Source: an uncultured Polaromonas sp.
Lineage (GTDB): Bacteria > Pseudomonadota > Gammaproteobacteria > Burkholderiales > Burkholderiaceae
Reading direction: 5' to 3'
NCBI GenBank assembly: GCA_946479075.1
Contig: CAMLDT010000010.1
Location: forward strand, 1 to 33,528
DNA: 33,528 nt
Of the stretch, positions 23,877-31,898 are shown piece by piece. The notes under the pieces are model-generated. The model had not been told where the DNA came from and made no database searches. It worked only from the letters and a program-made list of their open reading frames with translations. Position 1 is the stretch's first letter. Every line of letters starts with the position of its first letter. Both the position numbers and the translations under genes were made by a program.

Positions 23877-24518
23877 ATGCCCGACCGTGTAATCAATGTT
23901 TTATTTCTCTGCACCCACAACTCGGCCCGCAGCATCCTGGCCGAAGCCACGCTGAACCACATCGGCAAGGGCCGCTTCCGGGCTTTCTCGGCCGGCAGCA
24001 GCCCGCGCGAGAACCAGCAACCGAACCCGCTGGCGCTGCAGGTGCTGCAAAACGCCGGCATCCCGACCGACGGCCTGCATAGCAAGAGCTGGGACGAGTT
24101 CGGCAAGCCCGACGCGAGCGACGCCCCCGAGGGGCTGGAACCTGCGGCTCCAAACCTGCATGAGCAGGTTTGGACAGATGACAGAAGCGAAGCCTCTGGC
24201 GAGCGGCGGCCTGCAAGGCCTCGCGCATTACACGAAGTGAAAAGCGTGGGGGCTCCACCTTCAATGGACCTGGTCATCACCGTCTGCGACAACGCCGCCG
24301 GCGAGGTCTGCCCTTATTGGCCCGGCCAGCCGGCCACCGCGCACTGGGGCTATCCCGATCCGTCGGAGGTCGAGGGCACGGAGACGCAAAAACTCGAAGC
24401 CTTCCGCCAAACCCTGCTGGCGCTTCGCCGCAGGCTGGATCTGCTGATCAACCTGCCGCCCGAAAAACTGGAGCGGGCCATGGTGCAACAGGCCGCGCGT
24501 GATTTGTCGCGCGCCTGA
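23877..24518 (+). CDS. arsC: Arsenate reductase, low-molecular-weight phosphatase type, with in-frame insertion
   Basis: A 213-residue ArsC of the LMW tyrosine phosphatase fold. The P-loop CTHNSARS at residues 12-19 carries Cys12; the later redox cysteines are Cys137 and Cys145 (VITVCDNAAGEVCP), and HWGYPDPSEVEGT follows. Relatives are about 165 residues, and SKSWDEFGKPDA normally runs almost straight into the MDLVITVCDN strand. Here about 49 extra residues (81-129), rich in Glu, Arg, Pro and Ala, separate them; the DNA of this part contains a perfect hairpin. The frame is intact, so the protein may still work if the insertion loops out. It lies 88 bases after arsR and 33 bases before ACR3. 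Confidence 0.92.
   Translation: MPDRVINVLFLCTHNSARSILAEATLNHIGKGRFRAFSAGSSPRENQQPNPLALQVLQNAGIPTDGLHSKSWDEFGKPDASDAPEGLEPAAPNLHEQVWTDDRSEASGERRPARPRALHEVKSVGAPPSMDLVITVCDNAAGEVCPYWPGQPATAHWGYPDPSEVEGTETQKLEAFRQTLLALRRRLDLLINLPPEKLERAMVQQAARDLSRA
24124..24262. repeat. Palindromic element inserted in frame in arsC
   Basis: The inserted stretch contains an 11-base perfect inverted repeat, TCCAAACCTGC (24149-24159) and GCAGGTTTGGA (24164-24174), around ATGA. AACCTGC also occurs as a direct repeat just before the stem. Boundaries are estimated from where the ArsC family alignment breaks. Confidence 0.6.
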
Positions 24519-24551
24519 GCGTTCAATCAATAAAAAGAACAGGGAATCATC

Positions 24552-25577
24552 ATGGGCTTGTTTGAACGTTATCTGACCATCTGGGTGGCGCTGGGGATTG
24601 CGGCCGGCGTCGGTCTCGGCCTGCTGACACCGGCGGCTTTTCAGGCGATTGCCGCACTTGAGATCGCCCACGTGAACCTGGTCGTCGCCGTGTTCATCTG
24701 GGTGATGATTTACCCGATGATGATCCAGATCGACTGGACCGCGGTCAAAGACGTGGGCAAGAAGCCGCGCGGCCTGATGCTGACGCTGGTGGTCAACTGG
24801 CTGGTCAAGCCCTTCACCATGGCCGCGCTCGGCGTGTTTTTCTTCCAGTACATTTTTGCGCCCTGGGTCGATCCGCAGTCGGCCAGCGAATACATCGCCG
24901 GCATGATTCTGCTCGGCGTGGCGCCCTGCACCGCCATGGTGTTTGTCTGGAGCCAGCTGGTCAAGGGCGACGCCAACTACACACTGGTGCAGGTTTCGGT
25001 CAACGACCTGATCATGGTCGTCGCCTTCGCGCCGATTGCCGCCTTCCTGCTGGGTGTGACCCACATCACCGTGCCCTGGCAAACGCTGGTGTTGTCCACC
25101 GTGCTGTATGTGGTGCTGCCGCTGGCGGCCGGCATGGCGACGCGGCATGTGCTGCAGCGCCGCTCCAGCCATGCGGTCGGCGACTTCGTGGCCCAACTCA
25201 AGCCCTGGTCGGTGATCGGCCTGATCGCTACCGTGGTGCTGCTGTTCGGTTTCCAGGCGCAAACCATTGTGGCCAAGCCGCTGGTGATCGCCATGATTGC
25301 CGTGCCGCTGATCCTGCAAAGTTACGGCATCTTCGTGATCAGCTACATCGCGGCCAAGGCATTGAAGCTGCCGCACAACGTGGCCGGCCCCGCCTGCCTG
25401 ATCGGCACTTCCAACTTTTTCGAGCTCGCCGTGGCGGTGGCGATTTCGCTGTTCGGCCTGAACTCCGGCGCGGCGCTGGCCACGGTGGTAGGGGTGCTGG
25501 TCGAGGTGCCGGTGATGTTGTCTTTGGTGGCCATCATCAACCACACGCCGCACTGGTTTGCCGCGCGCCATGCATGA
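24552..25577 (+). CDS. acr3: ACR3-family arsenite efflux permease
   Basis: A 341-residue inner-membrane arsenite exporter of the ACR3 (BART superfamily) type with about ten transmembrane helices. The conserved cysteine needed for transport in ACR3 is Cys126 in [17 protein letters not shown], followed by the family [14 protein letters not shown] segment; [19 protein letters not shown] marks the last helices. GGGAATC lies before the ATG. It exports the arsenite made by the two ArsC enzymes. Its stop codon lies within the first bases of an interspersed repeat (copy C), which therefore forms the 3' end of the gene. Confidence 0.96.
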   Translation: MGLFERYLTIWVALGIAAGVGLGLLTPAAFQAIAALEIAHVNLVVAVFIWVMIYPMMIQIDWTAVKDVGKKPRGLMLTLVVNWLVKPFTMAALGVFFFQYIFAPWVDPQSASEYIAGMILLGVAPCTAMVFVWSQLVKGDANYTLVQVSVNDLIMVVAFAPIAAFLLGVTHITVPWQTLVLSTVLYVVLPLAAGMATRHVLQRRSSHAVGDFVAQLKPWSVIGLIATVVLLFGFQAQTIVAKPLVIAMIAVPLILQSYGIFVISYIAAKALKLPHNVAGPACLIGTSNFFELAVAVAISLFGLNSGAALATVVGVLVEVPVMLSLVAIINHTPHWFAARHA

Positions 25578-25631
25578 AATTGGCCTCCAGCCCTTTCCCC
25601 ACGGGCGCAAGTAGCTACGATTTTCATAGCA
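25572..25631 (-). repeat. Interspersed ~60-base intergenic repeat, copy C
   Basis: On the minus strand it starts TGCTATGAAAATCGTAGCT and ends GGAGGCCAATTTCATGC, in the opposite orientation to copies A and B. Its right-hand end contains the ACR3 stop codon (25575-25577). Confidence 0.8.
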
Positions 25632-25677
25632 AAACGACGCCCCTGCCGCGCACTTGTTGCGCTGCTAAGCTGCGGTC

Positions 25678-26877
25678 ATGACCCAGCGCCGCAGCCTCAC
25701 CATCACCAGCCTCGGCATCGCCCAGACGCTGGCCTGGGCGTCCAGCTACTACCTGCCGGCCATGCTGGCGGCATCGATGGCGCGCGATCTGGGCATCACC
25801 ACGCCGACGGTGTTTCTCGGGTTTTCGCTGGCGCTGGTGGTGTCGGCACTGCTAGGGCCGCTGGCCGGCCAGCTGATCGACCGCTACGGTGGCCGACCGG
25901 TGCTGGCGGTCAACAGCCTGGTGTTTGCCGCCGGGCTGGCCGGGCTGGCCCTGGCGCAAGGGCCGGTCGGCATGATGTTCGCGTGGGCCGTGCTCGGTGT
26001 GGCCATGGCCGCGGGCCTTTATGAAGCGGCCTTCGCCGCGCTGGTGCATCTCTACGGCAAGGACGCACGCGGCGCCATCACCGGCATCACCCTGTTCGCC
26101 GGTTTTGCCAGCACCGTCGGCTGGCCGCTGTCGGCCTGGCTGGAGCTCGAATGGGGCTGGCGCGCCGCCTGCTTTGTCTGGGCCGGTTTGCATCTGGTCG
26201 TGGCGCTGCCGCTGAATCTGACGCTGCCCGGTTCACCCGTCACCCAAGCCCCGAGAGTTGCGCCCTCAGCAGACGCCGCAGCGGAAACCGCACCCACTTC
26301 GAGCGGCCCACAGAACACCACCCGCACCGCCGTGTTGCTGGCCTTTGTCTTCGCCGTGACCTGGTTCATCAGCACCGCCATGGCGGCGCACCTGCCGCGG
26401 CTACTGCAGATCCAGGGCGTGCCGCTGGCCACCGCGCTGATTTTTGCCGGGCTGGTCGGGCCGGCGCAGGTGGCCGGGCGGCTGCTCGAATACGGGCTGC
26501 TGCGCAATGTGCATCCGCTGGTGTCAGCGCGTGTGGCCGGTGCCATGCATACGGTGGGCGCCATGATCTTTTTGTTCATCGGTGTACCCGCCGGCGCGGT
26601 GTTCACCGTGCTGCACGGCGCCGGCAACGGCGTGCTGACAATCGCCAAGGGCACGCTGCCGCTGGTGCTGTTCGGCGTGAGGGACTATGGCGCGCGCCAG
26701 GGCCTGCTGATGGTGCCGGCACGTTTTGCGCAGGCGCTGTCGCCCTGGCTGTTCGGCCTGGCGCTGGACCGCTTCGGCGCGGGGGCCTTGTGGTTCTCGG
26801 CAGCGCTGGGCGCGCTGGCGTTTGCGGCGCTGATGGGGTTGCGGGATGCGTCCTCCCAACACCCGAGGGCCGCGTAG
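25678..26877 (+). CDS. Major facilitator superfamily transporter
   Basis: A 399-residue MFS permease with about twelve transmembrane helices. The family loop 2-3 motif reads GPLAGQLIDRYGGRPVL, and the central loop (about residues 190-215) is Ala, Pro and Thr rich. It resembles the MFS proteins often found at the end of Burkholderiales arsenic operons, whose substrate is not established; it is not recognisable as ArsJ by context, since no glyceraldehyde phosphate dehydrogenase gene is next to it. It is separated from ACR3 by the repeat copy and 100 bases, so it may have its own promoter. Confidence 0.88.
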   Translation: MTQRRSLTITSLGIAQTLAWASSYYLPAMLAASMARDLGITTPTVFLGFSLALVVSALLGPLAGQLIDRYGGRPVLAVNSLVFAAGLAGLALAQGPVGMMFAWAVLGVAMAAGLYEAAFAALVHLYGKDARGAITGITLFAGFASTVGWPLSAWLELEWGWRAACFVWAGLHLVVALPLNLTLPGSPVTQAPRVAPSADAAAETAPTSSGPQNTTRTAVLLAFVFAVTWFISTAMAAHLPRLLQIQGVPLATALIFAGLVGPAQVAGRLLEYGLLRNVHPLVSARVAGAMHTVGAMIFLFIGVPAGAVFTVLHGAGNGVLTIAKGTLPLVLFGVRDYGARQGLLMVPARFAQALSPWLFGLALDRFGAGALWFSAALGALAFAALMGLRDASSQHPRAA

Positions 26878-27080
26878 GGAGTTAACCGGTAAAAAACTTG
26901 GCTACGAACCAAGCCATCGTCGAAGGTGCGGCGCTTGACGCTGGCGGTGCCATCGCATTGGCAAGCGACAATCCGCGCCCAAGTGCATTCATGCGAAAAG
27001 CTCCAAAGTCCGAAAGTTCCCGAGTGCTGTGAACCTTCAGGAACATGGGCTATCCTGCACCGACAAGATGGAGGGCAGCC
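26878..27080. other. Gap at the left edge of the low-GC segment
   Basis: Contains CTTGG-CTACGAA-CCAAG (26897-26913), whose inner CTACGAACCAAG recurs at 28452-28463. The minus-strand frame through here is open but shows no ribosome-binding site or family pattern, so no gene is called. Confidence 0.4.
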
Positions 27081-27707
27081 ATGTGGAAGTGGAGTGGCGG
27101 GAGCGTGACTGCGAGTTACGCAACGATAACTGCGGTGATCATTTTGCTCGATTGGAGCTGGGTAGCGATATTCCGCAGCGCTGCAGTAGCTGCGCTGTGG
27201 CTTGAGCAGCACGAAAAACTTGCAGGCTGGTTTCAAGGCGTTGTTGCCGCAGGTGCAGTCGTCGGTGTTTATTACGTTGCGCGGTATCAAACCTCGGCCG
27301 ATGAAAAGCGATCGCGGGAAGACAAGCGCACCCGCACAAGAGAAAAGTACTTGGCAATAGCGCAATCTCTTTATAGCGTCGTGGCGCTATATCGAATTAC
27401 CGGGCAAGATCTTCGCTCGCAAGAGGGTCCGTCGTGGATTGCATTGCATGGCGAATATGAACAAGCCATGGCTTTGTTCGACGTGTTTGGATCTCGACCT
27501 TTTGATTTGCCAGAGGTGAATTTGGTAGGCAAGCTTTTGCAGCTGAAAATGTCCATGCGGTTGACCAGAATCCTTTTAAAAAGCGAAGAGGCGAATAGCA
27601 CGGAAGCGAGCGTGAAAGTAATGTCGGCACGGTGTAAAAAAATGGAGGCTGAGGTTGTTGAAGTAATAGAAGATTGCCTCAAGAAAGCTAAGCAGCTGGA
27701 TGCTTGA
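27081..27707 (+). CDS. Unrecognised membrane protein with cytosolic helical domain
   Basis: A 208-residue protein I do not recognise. The start at 27081 is set by GGAGGG ten bases upstream. Residues about 8-30 and 50-68 are hydrophobic (TITAVIILLDWSWVAIF and WFQGVVAAGAVVGVYYVA), followed by a highly charged stretch (SADEKRSREDKRTRTREK) and then about 115 residues of mostly helical, soluble sequence. Codon use is much more AT-rich than in neighbours. The next gene has the same architecture. Transfer from outside is likely. It could be a sensor, an effector anchored to the inner membrane, or a domestic protein of unknown role. Confidence 0.7.
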   Translation: MWKWSGGSVTASYATITAVIILLDWSWVAIFRSAAVAALWLEQHEKLAGWFQGVVAAGAVVGVYYVARYQTSADEKRSREDKRTRTREKYLAIAQSLYSVVALYRITGQDLRSQEGPSWIALHGEYEQAMALFDVFGSRPFDLPEVNLVGKLLQLKMSMRLTRILLKSEEANSTEASVKVMSARCKKMEAEVVEVIEDCLKKAKQLDA

Positions 27708-27751
27708 TGGGTCATACCTCTGGCTCCGAATTCATTGGATAGGGCGAAAAT

Positions 27752-28309
27752 ATGCTAAAAAAGGCGACGGGCATTCTCTTAGGAATTTTTGTTTTGGGCT
27801 GCCTGCTAGCTGCCTTCCGAAACTACCCTCCCACCGATTCGGCATCAATGGCGGGATGGGTCCAAGCCATCGGTTCGCTTGCTGCGATTGGACTGGCTAT
27901 TGCTCTGCAATACTCGGCAAACTCCTTGGGTGCGCGTCAGGCTGACCGCTTTGCGAGGGGATTTTGCGGGACATTGATTCTTGCTTTCACTGCGCTTGCG
28001 GAATGCTGCAGAAAGAAGGATTTTCACGGTTTCGTAGTTCAGCGTCGCGTCATCGAAGACGCCCTTGAATTGGGTCGACAACTTCAATTTGTCGCCATGG
28101 CCCCGGACCTTCTCGGAGTCGTCTTCACCTTCCGCGCCATGACAATTGAGGCGCTCTACGAAACAGCAAATCACACTGAATCTGGTGACTGGACGGAAAT
28201 GACAGAACTGTGCGAAGGCACAGTTGTGATCTCCAACAAACTGTTCTTTAACGCCACAGGAACCAAAAGCAGGAAGGCTGCAGCCACCGCAACCAAGGCG
28301 AGGCCCTGA
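27752..28309 (+). CDS. Unrecognised membrane protein, same layout as its upstream neighbour
   Basis: A 185-residue protein of unknown family. AGGGCG lies eight to twelve bases before the ATG. The first hydrophobic helix is residues 5-21 (ATGILLGIFVLGCLLAA) and the second 36-52 (WVQAIGSLAAIGLAIALQY), then a polar turn (GARQADRFARG) and a soluble helical domain of about 120 residues with a Cys-Cys pair (ALAECCRKKDF). It follows the previous gene by 44 bases on the same strand, so they are probably cotranscribed. Both have the W-Q-x-[IV]-G/V-x2-AA type second helix followed by charged residues. Confidence 0.68.
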   Translation: MLKKATGILLGIFVLGCLLAAFRNYPPTDSASMAGWVQAIGSLAAIGLAIALQYSANSLGARQADRFARGFCGTLILAFTALAECCRKKDFHGFVVQRRVIEDALELGRQLQFVAMAPDLLGVVFTFRAMTIEALYETANHTESGDWTEMTELCEGTVVISNKLFFNATGTKSRKAAATATKARP

Positions 28310-28328
28310 GTCGGAAAAAGGCCCATTT

Positions 28329-28395
28329 ATGCCGACATCTTGCCGCCAGCGCCGGTTTCCGGCCCGCCGTGCCTCAGTGCTGGCACTGTCGGCAT
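28329..28395. repeat. Nested inverted repeat after the membrane protein pair
   Basis: ATGCCGACA (28329-28337) pairs with TGTCGGCAT (28387-28395); inside it GCCAGC (28345-28350) pairs with GCTGGC (28379-28384), and inside that GCCGG-TTT-CCGGC forms a small hairpin. There is no U-run. It lies 20 bases after the stop codon. Confidence 0.7.
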
Positions 28396-28509
28396 GCTAC
28401 GCACTGTGAACAGCAGGACGAGCCGCAGTCAACTTAGATACGACGACAGAACTACGAACCAAGGGAGCGTGAGTTCGAAGGCTCTCGCTGCGTCGAGCTA
28501 GTTTCCGGG

Positions 28510-29379
28510 TCAAAACTTGAACTCAATCGTCTCTCGCCGACCGTCATTGCCCTCGAGAACCAATGTCGCCGTCTCGAAACCGGTCACCCGCCCTAGAAGC
28601 GTTTCGGTGGCCTGAACGTCTGTTTGAACCAGACGACCAACCAGCAGCTCGCCGGCACCCCTGATCCGACTCCTCCGTTCGATAGGTGGCGCGTCACCCG
28701 CGAGCATGGCCCGTAGTGTCGCCTTTGCTTGTTTGTCGCAAAACGCGAGAATCCGGTTTGTTGCCTCGGCTCCGGTATCGCCGGAAGCATACAAAATGGT
28801 GAAATTGGGTGGCAGCATCACCTCGCCATAGAGCGGCATCCTGCGCGCGTTTATCGCCTCATGCAGTCCGAGGTCGGAGTCCGTGACGAGCGCCCTTTTG
28901 AGGGCGAGATCGCCCAGGGTGTTGCTGTGTTCAAGCGCAAGCGCCAGCATTCCGGCTCTCTCTGGATTTCCTTCTGTGTGCACCAAGTCGTAATAGACAA
29001 GTTGGTCGTCAACGTGTATGCGAACTTGCTCGCCTTCCGGCCTGAACTGCAGGCGAAGAGAGCAAGCTAGCGCGTGTCGGCGCTTTGTCGGGTGGTATAT
29101 GTACGAGGTGTCAATCACAAACACTTCGTGATAGCAGCAGAGCTCCTGCAGACCATCAACCGAAAGCCGATTACCGGCGAGTGCCTGCTTCGTGCGGACC
29201 TTTGGGCCTTTCCGGCGCTCATGGGTCACCAGGCGCTGGACGCCTGCGACTTCGAGTTCCTTTCCTTCTTTGTCGAGAAACGCTAGCCAGCCGGTTTTAT
29301 CGACCCGCACCCCGTCGATCCTGTGGCCGACGGGCAAGTCGTAGACAAAGCTAATTGTTGGGTCGAGGGGTTTCTGCAT
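28510..29379 (-). CDS. Protein of unknown function with RNase H-like catalytic pattern
   Basis: A 289-residue protein not recognised as a named family. Three parts are visible: an N-terminal beta-rich part (1-80), a core (85-225), and a C-terminal beta-rich part (235-289). The core resembles RNase HI in order: a first strand ending in Asp90 (FVIDTSYIY), two further strands, a helix ending in Glu150 (ERAGMLALALE), a strand with Asp167 (ALVTDSDLGLHEAIN, compare TDSQYV of E. coli RNase HI), then ILYASGDTGAE and a helix with Asp215 (FCDKQAKATLRAM, compare CDELARAAA). The ATG at 29379 is chosen; a GTG at 29436 would overlap no gene but adds unsupported residues. It is convergent with the membrane pair. 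Confidence 0.7.
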   Translation of the reverse strand: MQKPLDPTISFVYDLPVGHRIDGVRVDKTGWLAFLDKEGKELEVAGVQRLVTHERRKGPKVRTKQALAGNRLSVDGLQELCCYHEVFVIDTSYIYHPTKRRHALACSLRLQFRPEGEQVRIHVDDQLVYYDLVHTEGNPERAGMLALALEHSNTLGDLALKRALVTDSDLGLHEAINARRMPLYGEVMLPPNFTILYASGDTGAEATNRILAFCDKQAKATLRAMLAGDAPPIERRSRIRGAGELLVGRLVQTDVQATETLLGRVTGFETATLVLEGNDGRRETIEFKF

Positions 29380-29423
29380 GTTAATTTGACGACTATCAGC
29401 AGCTCGTGGATCAGTCCCCACGC

Positions 29424-29948
29424 TCACCCCAGCCACTTCTGCAAAAACTGCGCATTCCCCAGCGCAGGGTCGAGCTGGTAGCCTGCAAACCCGATGCGCT
29501 CATACAGCTTGATCGCAGGCGCATTGCCCGACAGCACCTCCAGCGTGAGTTTGCAGGCGCCGCGCTCGCGCGCAATGGCTTCCACCTCGGCCAGCATCAG
29601 CTCGCCGACGCGGCGGCGGCGGTGGCTGGCCAGCACGACCACGTCGTGCACATTGACCAGCGGGCGGCAGGCAAAGGTGGAAAAGCCTTCGAAACAGTTG
29701 ACCAGCCCGACCGGTAGCGCGCCGTCAAAGGCCAGCACGCTGAAGGCCTGCGGCCGCGCGGCAAGTTCCTCCACCAGATGGTTCTTGGCAAAGTCGCTGA
29801 GCGGCTGGCCGCCGCCGGCCGGGTCGCAGGCGTAAGCGTCCAGCAGATCGAGCAGCGCCCGGGCATGGCCGCTGTGGTGGTAGTCGGCCCGGGAGACATG
29901 GATGTCGGGCGGCGCGGTCAGGGTCACGGCAGGTCCGGTCAGGGTCAA
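29424..29948 (-). CDS. GNAT-family N-acetyltransferase
   Basis: A 174-residue acetyltransferase with the full GNAT core: the strand FSVLAFDGALPVGLVNCFEGF, the strand VNVHDVVVLASHRRRRVGELML, in which R-R-x-x-G-x-L acts as the acetyl-CoA pyrophosphate loop, then LTLEVLSGNAPAIKLYERIGF, the conserved N-x-x-A-x-x-x-Y-x-x-x-G-F end. The acceptor is unknown. GC content returns to the chromosomal level here, marking the right edge of the low-GC segment. Confidence 0.92.
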   Translation of the reverse strand: MTLTGPAVTLTAPPDIHVSRADYHHSGHARALLDLLDAYACDPAGGGQPLSDFAKNHLVEELAARPQAFSVLAFDGALPVGLVNCFEGFSTFACRPLVNVHDVVVLASHRRRRVGELMLAEVEAIARERGACKLTLEVLSGNAPAIKLYERIGFAGYQLDPALGNAQFLQKWLG

Positions 29949-30271
29949 AGAGGAAGCCGGATTTTACCGATTCAGTTCGCAGACGTTTGCTTTTCATACA
30001 TCAAATCAGCCTCCAGCCCTTATGGGACGGGCGCATGCAGCTACTTTATTCATAGCAATTCACAAACAGCCCCATGGCTCAGGCGCGCGCCTTGCGCTGC
30101 CGCTGCTCTTTACCGCAGGTTTACGCTGGGCTGTCCGGCGCTACACCTGTCGCCGGAAGCTTGCAGTGATAATTCCCGCAGGATGCAACAGTTTGCAAGC
30201 GGCCGACAGCCGCAGCGGCAGCGCTTCCCATGACAAAAAATGCTGTTGAACAGCGGCAACCAGGACAGCTG
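29949..30271. other. Gap upstream of mdtA
   Basis: Contains repeat copy D (29998-30057) and a small hairpin, CCGGCG with CGCCGG at about 30135-30156. Divergent promoters for the GNAT gene and mdtA should lie here, but no convincing -35/-10 pair was seen. Confidence 0.4.
29998..30057 (-). repeat. Interspersed ~60-base intergenic repeat, copy D
   Basis: On the minus strand it starts TGCTATGAATAAAGTAGCT and ends GGAGGCTGATTTGATGT, closely matching copy C. Confidence 0.8.
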
Positions 30272-31876
30272 ATGGATTCAGATCTCGACGCGCCGGCCAC
30301 CGGCCCCACCTCCCCATCCCGCCCACGCATGAGCCGCCGCACCCGGCTGATCGGCAGCCTGATCGCCGTGCTGGCGCTCGCCGGCATCGGCTGGCTGGCC
30401 TGGCATCTCACCCGGCCAGCCACCGAAGCCAGCGCGGGACCGGGAGGGCCGGGCGGACCAGGGCGGCGTGCGCCGGCCACCACGGTCGGTGTCGCCACGG
30501 CCGAGCAGGCCAACATCCCCATCGTGCTGGACGCGCTGGGCACGGTCACGCCACAAGCCAGCGTGCGGGTGCGGCCCCAGGTCAGCGGCGTGATGCAGAA
30601 GGTGCTGTTCAAGGAAGGCCAGACGGTCAAGGCCGGTGAACTGCTGGCCACCATCGACCCGCGCCAGTTCGAACTCGCCCTGCAGCAGGCTGCCGGCCAG
30701 CGCCAGCGCGATGAAGCGCAGCTCGACAGCGCGCGCGTCACGCTGCAGCGTTTCCAGACCCTGCTGGGCCAGGACTCGATTGCCCGCCAGGAGGTGGATT
30801 CGCAAGCCGCGCTGGTCAAGCAGCTGGAAGGCACCGTGGTGATCGACAAGGCCAACGAAGGCGCAGCGCGCCTGAACCTCGGCTACACCCGTGTGGTGGC
30901 CCCGGTGAGCGGCCGCGTCGGCCTGCGCGCAGTGGACATTGGCAATGTGGTCAACCCCAGCGATGCCAACGGCATCGCACTGATCACCCAGGTCACCCCC
31001 ATCGACGTGGTGTTTGCGATTCCGCAGGACCAGGTCGGCGACCTGCAGCAAACGGCGGCCTCGGGCGCGCCCATGAAGGTCACGGCGCTGGACCGCACCC
31101 GCGCTACCGTGCTGGACACCGGCGTGTTCGCCTCGCTGGACAACCAGGTGGACACCACCACCGGCACCGTCAAGGCCAAGGCGCGTTTTGCCAACAGCAA
31201 ACTCACGCTGTTTCCCAGCCAGTTCGTCAATGTGCGGGTGGAAGTGCGCACGATTGAAAACGCCGTGGTCGTGCCGGTAACGGCGCTGCGCCTGGGTGCC
31301 AGCGGTGACTATGTGTATGTGCTCAACGGCGCCGACCGCACCGTCAGCCTGCGCCTCGTCAAGCGCGGCCCGGCGACCGTGGACAAGGTGGTGGTCGCGT
31401 CCGGACTGAAGGCCGGCGAACGTGTCATCACCGAAGGCGCAGACCGCCTCAAGGACGGCGCGCGTGTGGTGCTGCCGGGCGACGCGCCCGGCGCAGGAGG
31501 TGGCATGGGCCGCCAGGGCCGCCGTCCGCAAGGCGCGGCCTCGGCGCCGCGCGGCAGCGATGCCGGCGCAGCAGCGCCACAGCGCGCGGCCTCAGCGCCC
31601 CCGGCGGCATCTGCTGCACCTTCTGCTGCGCCGCCCGCCGCACTTGCAGCACCAGCCACGGCACCCGCACCCGCTGCAACACCAACACCGGCGGGCGCAA
31701 CGCCGACAGCTGAACAGCTGCAGCGCTACCTGGACCAGGTCAAGGACGATCCCGAGGCCCTGGCGCGGCGCCAGTCGCTGGTGGACAAGATCAAGCAGGG
31801 CGACGCCGCCGCGCTGGAACGCTGGCAAAAAATCAGGGAACGGCGGCGCGAAGGCGGCGCGGCGCCGGCGCAGTGA
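30272..31876 (+). CDS. mdtA: RND efflux periplasmic adaptor, MdtA-like
   Basis: A 534-residue membrane-fusion protein linking an RND pump to an outer-membrane channel. An N-terminal membrane anchor ([19 protein letters not shown]) is followed by the lipoyl/hairpin part ([35 protein letters not shown]), the alpha-hairpin, the [18 protein letters not shown] strand and the beta-barrel and membrane-proximal parts to about residue 400. Unusually, about 75 residues rich in Ala and Pro (403-476) follow, then a charged helix of about 45 residues; E. coli MdtA ends near 415. AGGA lies 6 bases before the ATG at 30272; an ATG at 30230 adds 14 residues but has no ribosome-binding site. Confidence 0.9.
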   Translation: MDSDLDAPATGPTSPSRPRMSRRTRLIGSLIAVLALAGIGWLAWHLTRPATEASAGPGGPGGPGRRAPATTVGVATAEQANIPIVLDALGTVTPQASVRVRPQVSGVMQKVLFKEGQTVKAGELLATIDPRQFELALQQAAGQRQRDEAQLDSARVTLQRFQTLLGQDSIARQEVDSQAALVKQLEGTVVIDKANEGAARLNLGYTRVVAPVSGRVGLRAVDIGNVVNPSDANGIALITQVTPIDVVFAIPQDQVGDLQQTAASGAPMKVTALDRTRATVLDTGVFASLDNQVDTTTGTVKAKARFANSKLTLFPSQFVNVRVEVRTIENAVVVPVTALRLGASGDYVYVLNGADRTVSLRLVKRGPATVDKVVVASGLKAGERVITEGADRLKDGARVVLPGDAPGAGGGMGRQGRRPQGAASAPRGSDAGAAAPQRAASAPPAASAAPSAAPPAALAAPATAPAPAATPTPAGATPTAEQLQRYLDQVKDDPEALARRQSLVDKIKQGDAAALERWQKIRERRREGGAAPAQ

Positions 31877-31898
31877 CGGGCACGAGGCAAGCACCCGC

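Noticed and set aside
24261..25610. 449-codon open frame antisense to ACR3
   Set aside because: Extremely His, Gln and Asp rich, as expected from the reverse of a membrane protein gene.
26685..27365. Minus-strand frame crossing the MFS end and the low-GC segment, considered as a transposase remnant
   Set aside because: No DDE or helix-turn-helix pattern, and it overlaps better-supported plus-strand genes.
28329..28395. Integron attC site
   Set aside because: The inverted repeats are present but the conserved core sites (RYYYAAC and GTTRRRY) are not.
29902..30249. Short plus-strand frames upstream of mdtA
   Set aside because: They run through repeat copy D and lack ribosome-binding sites and domains.
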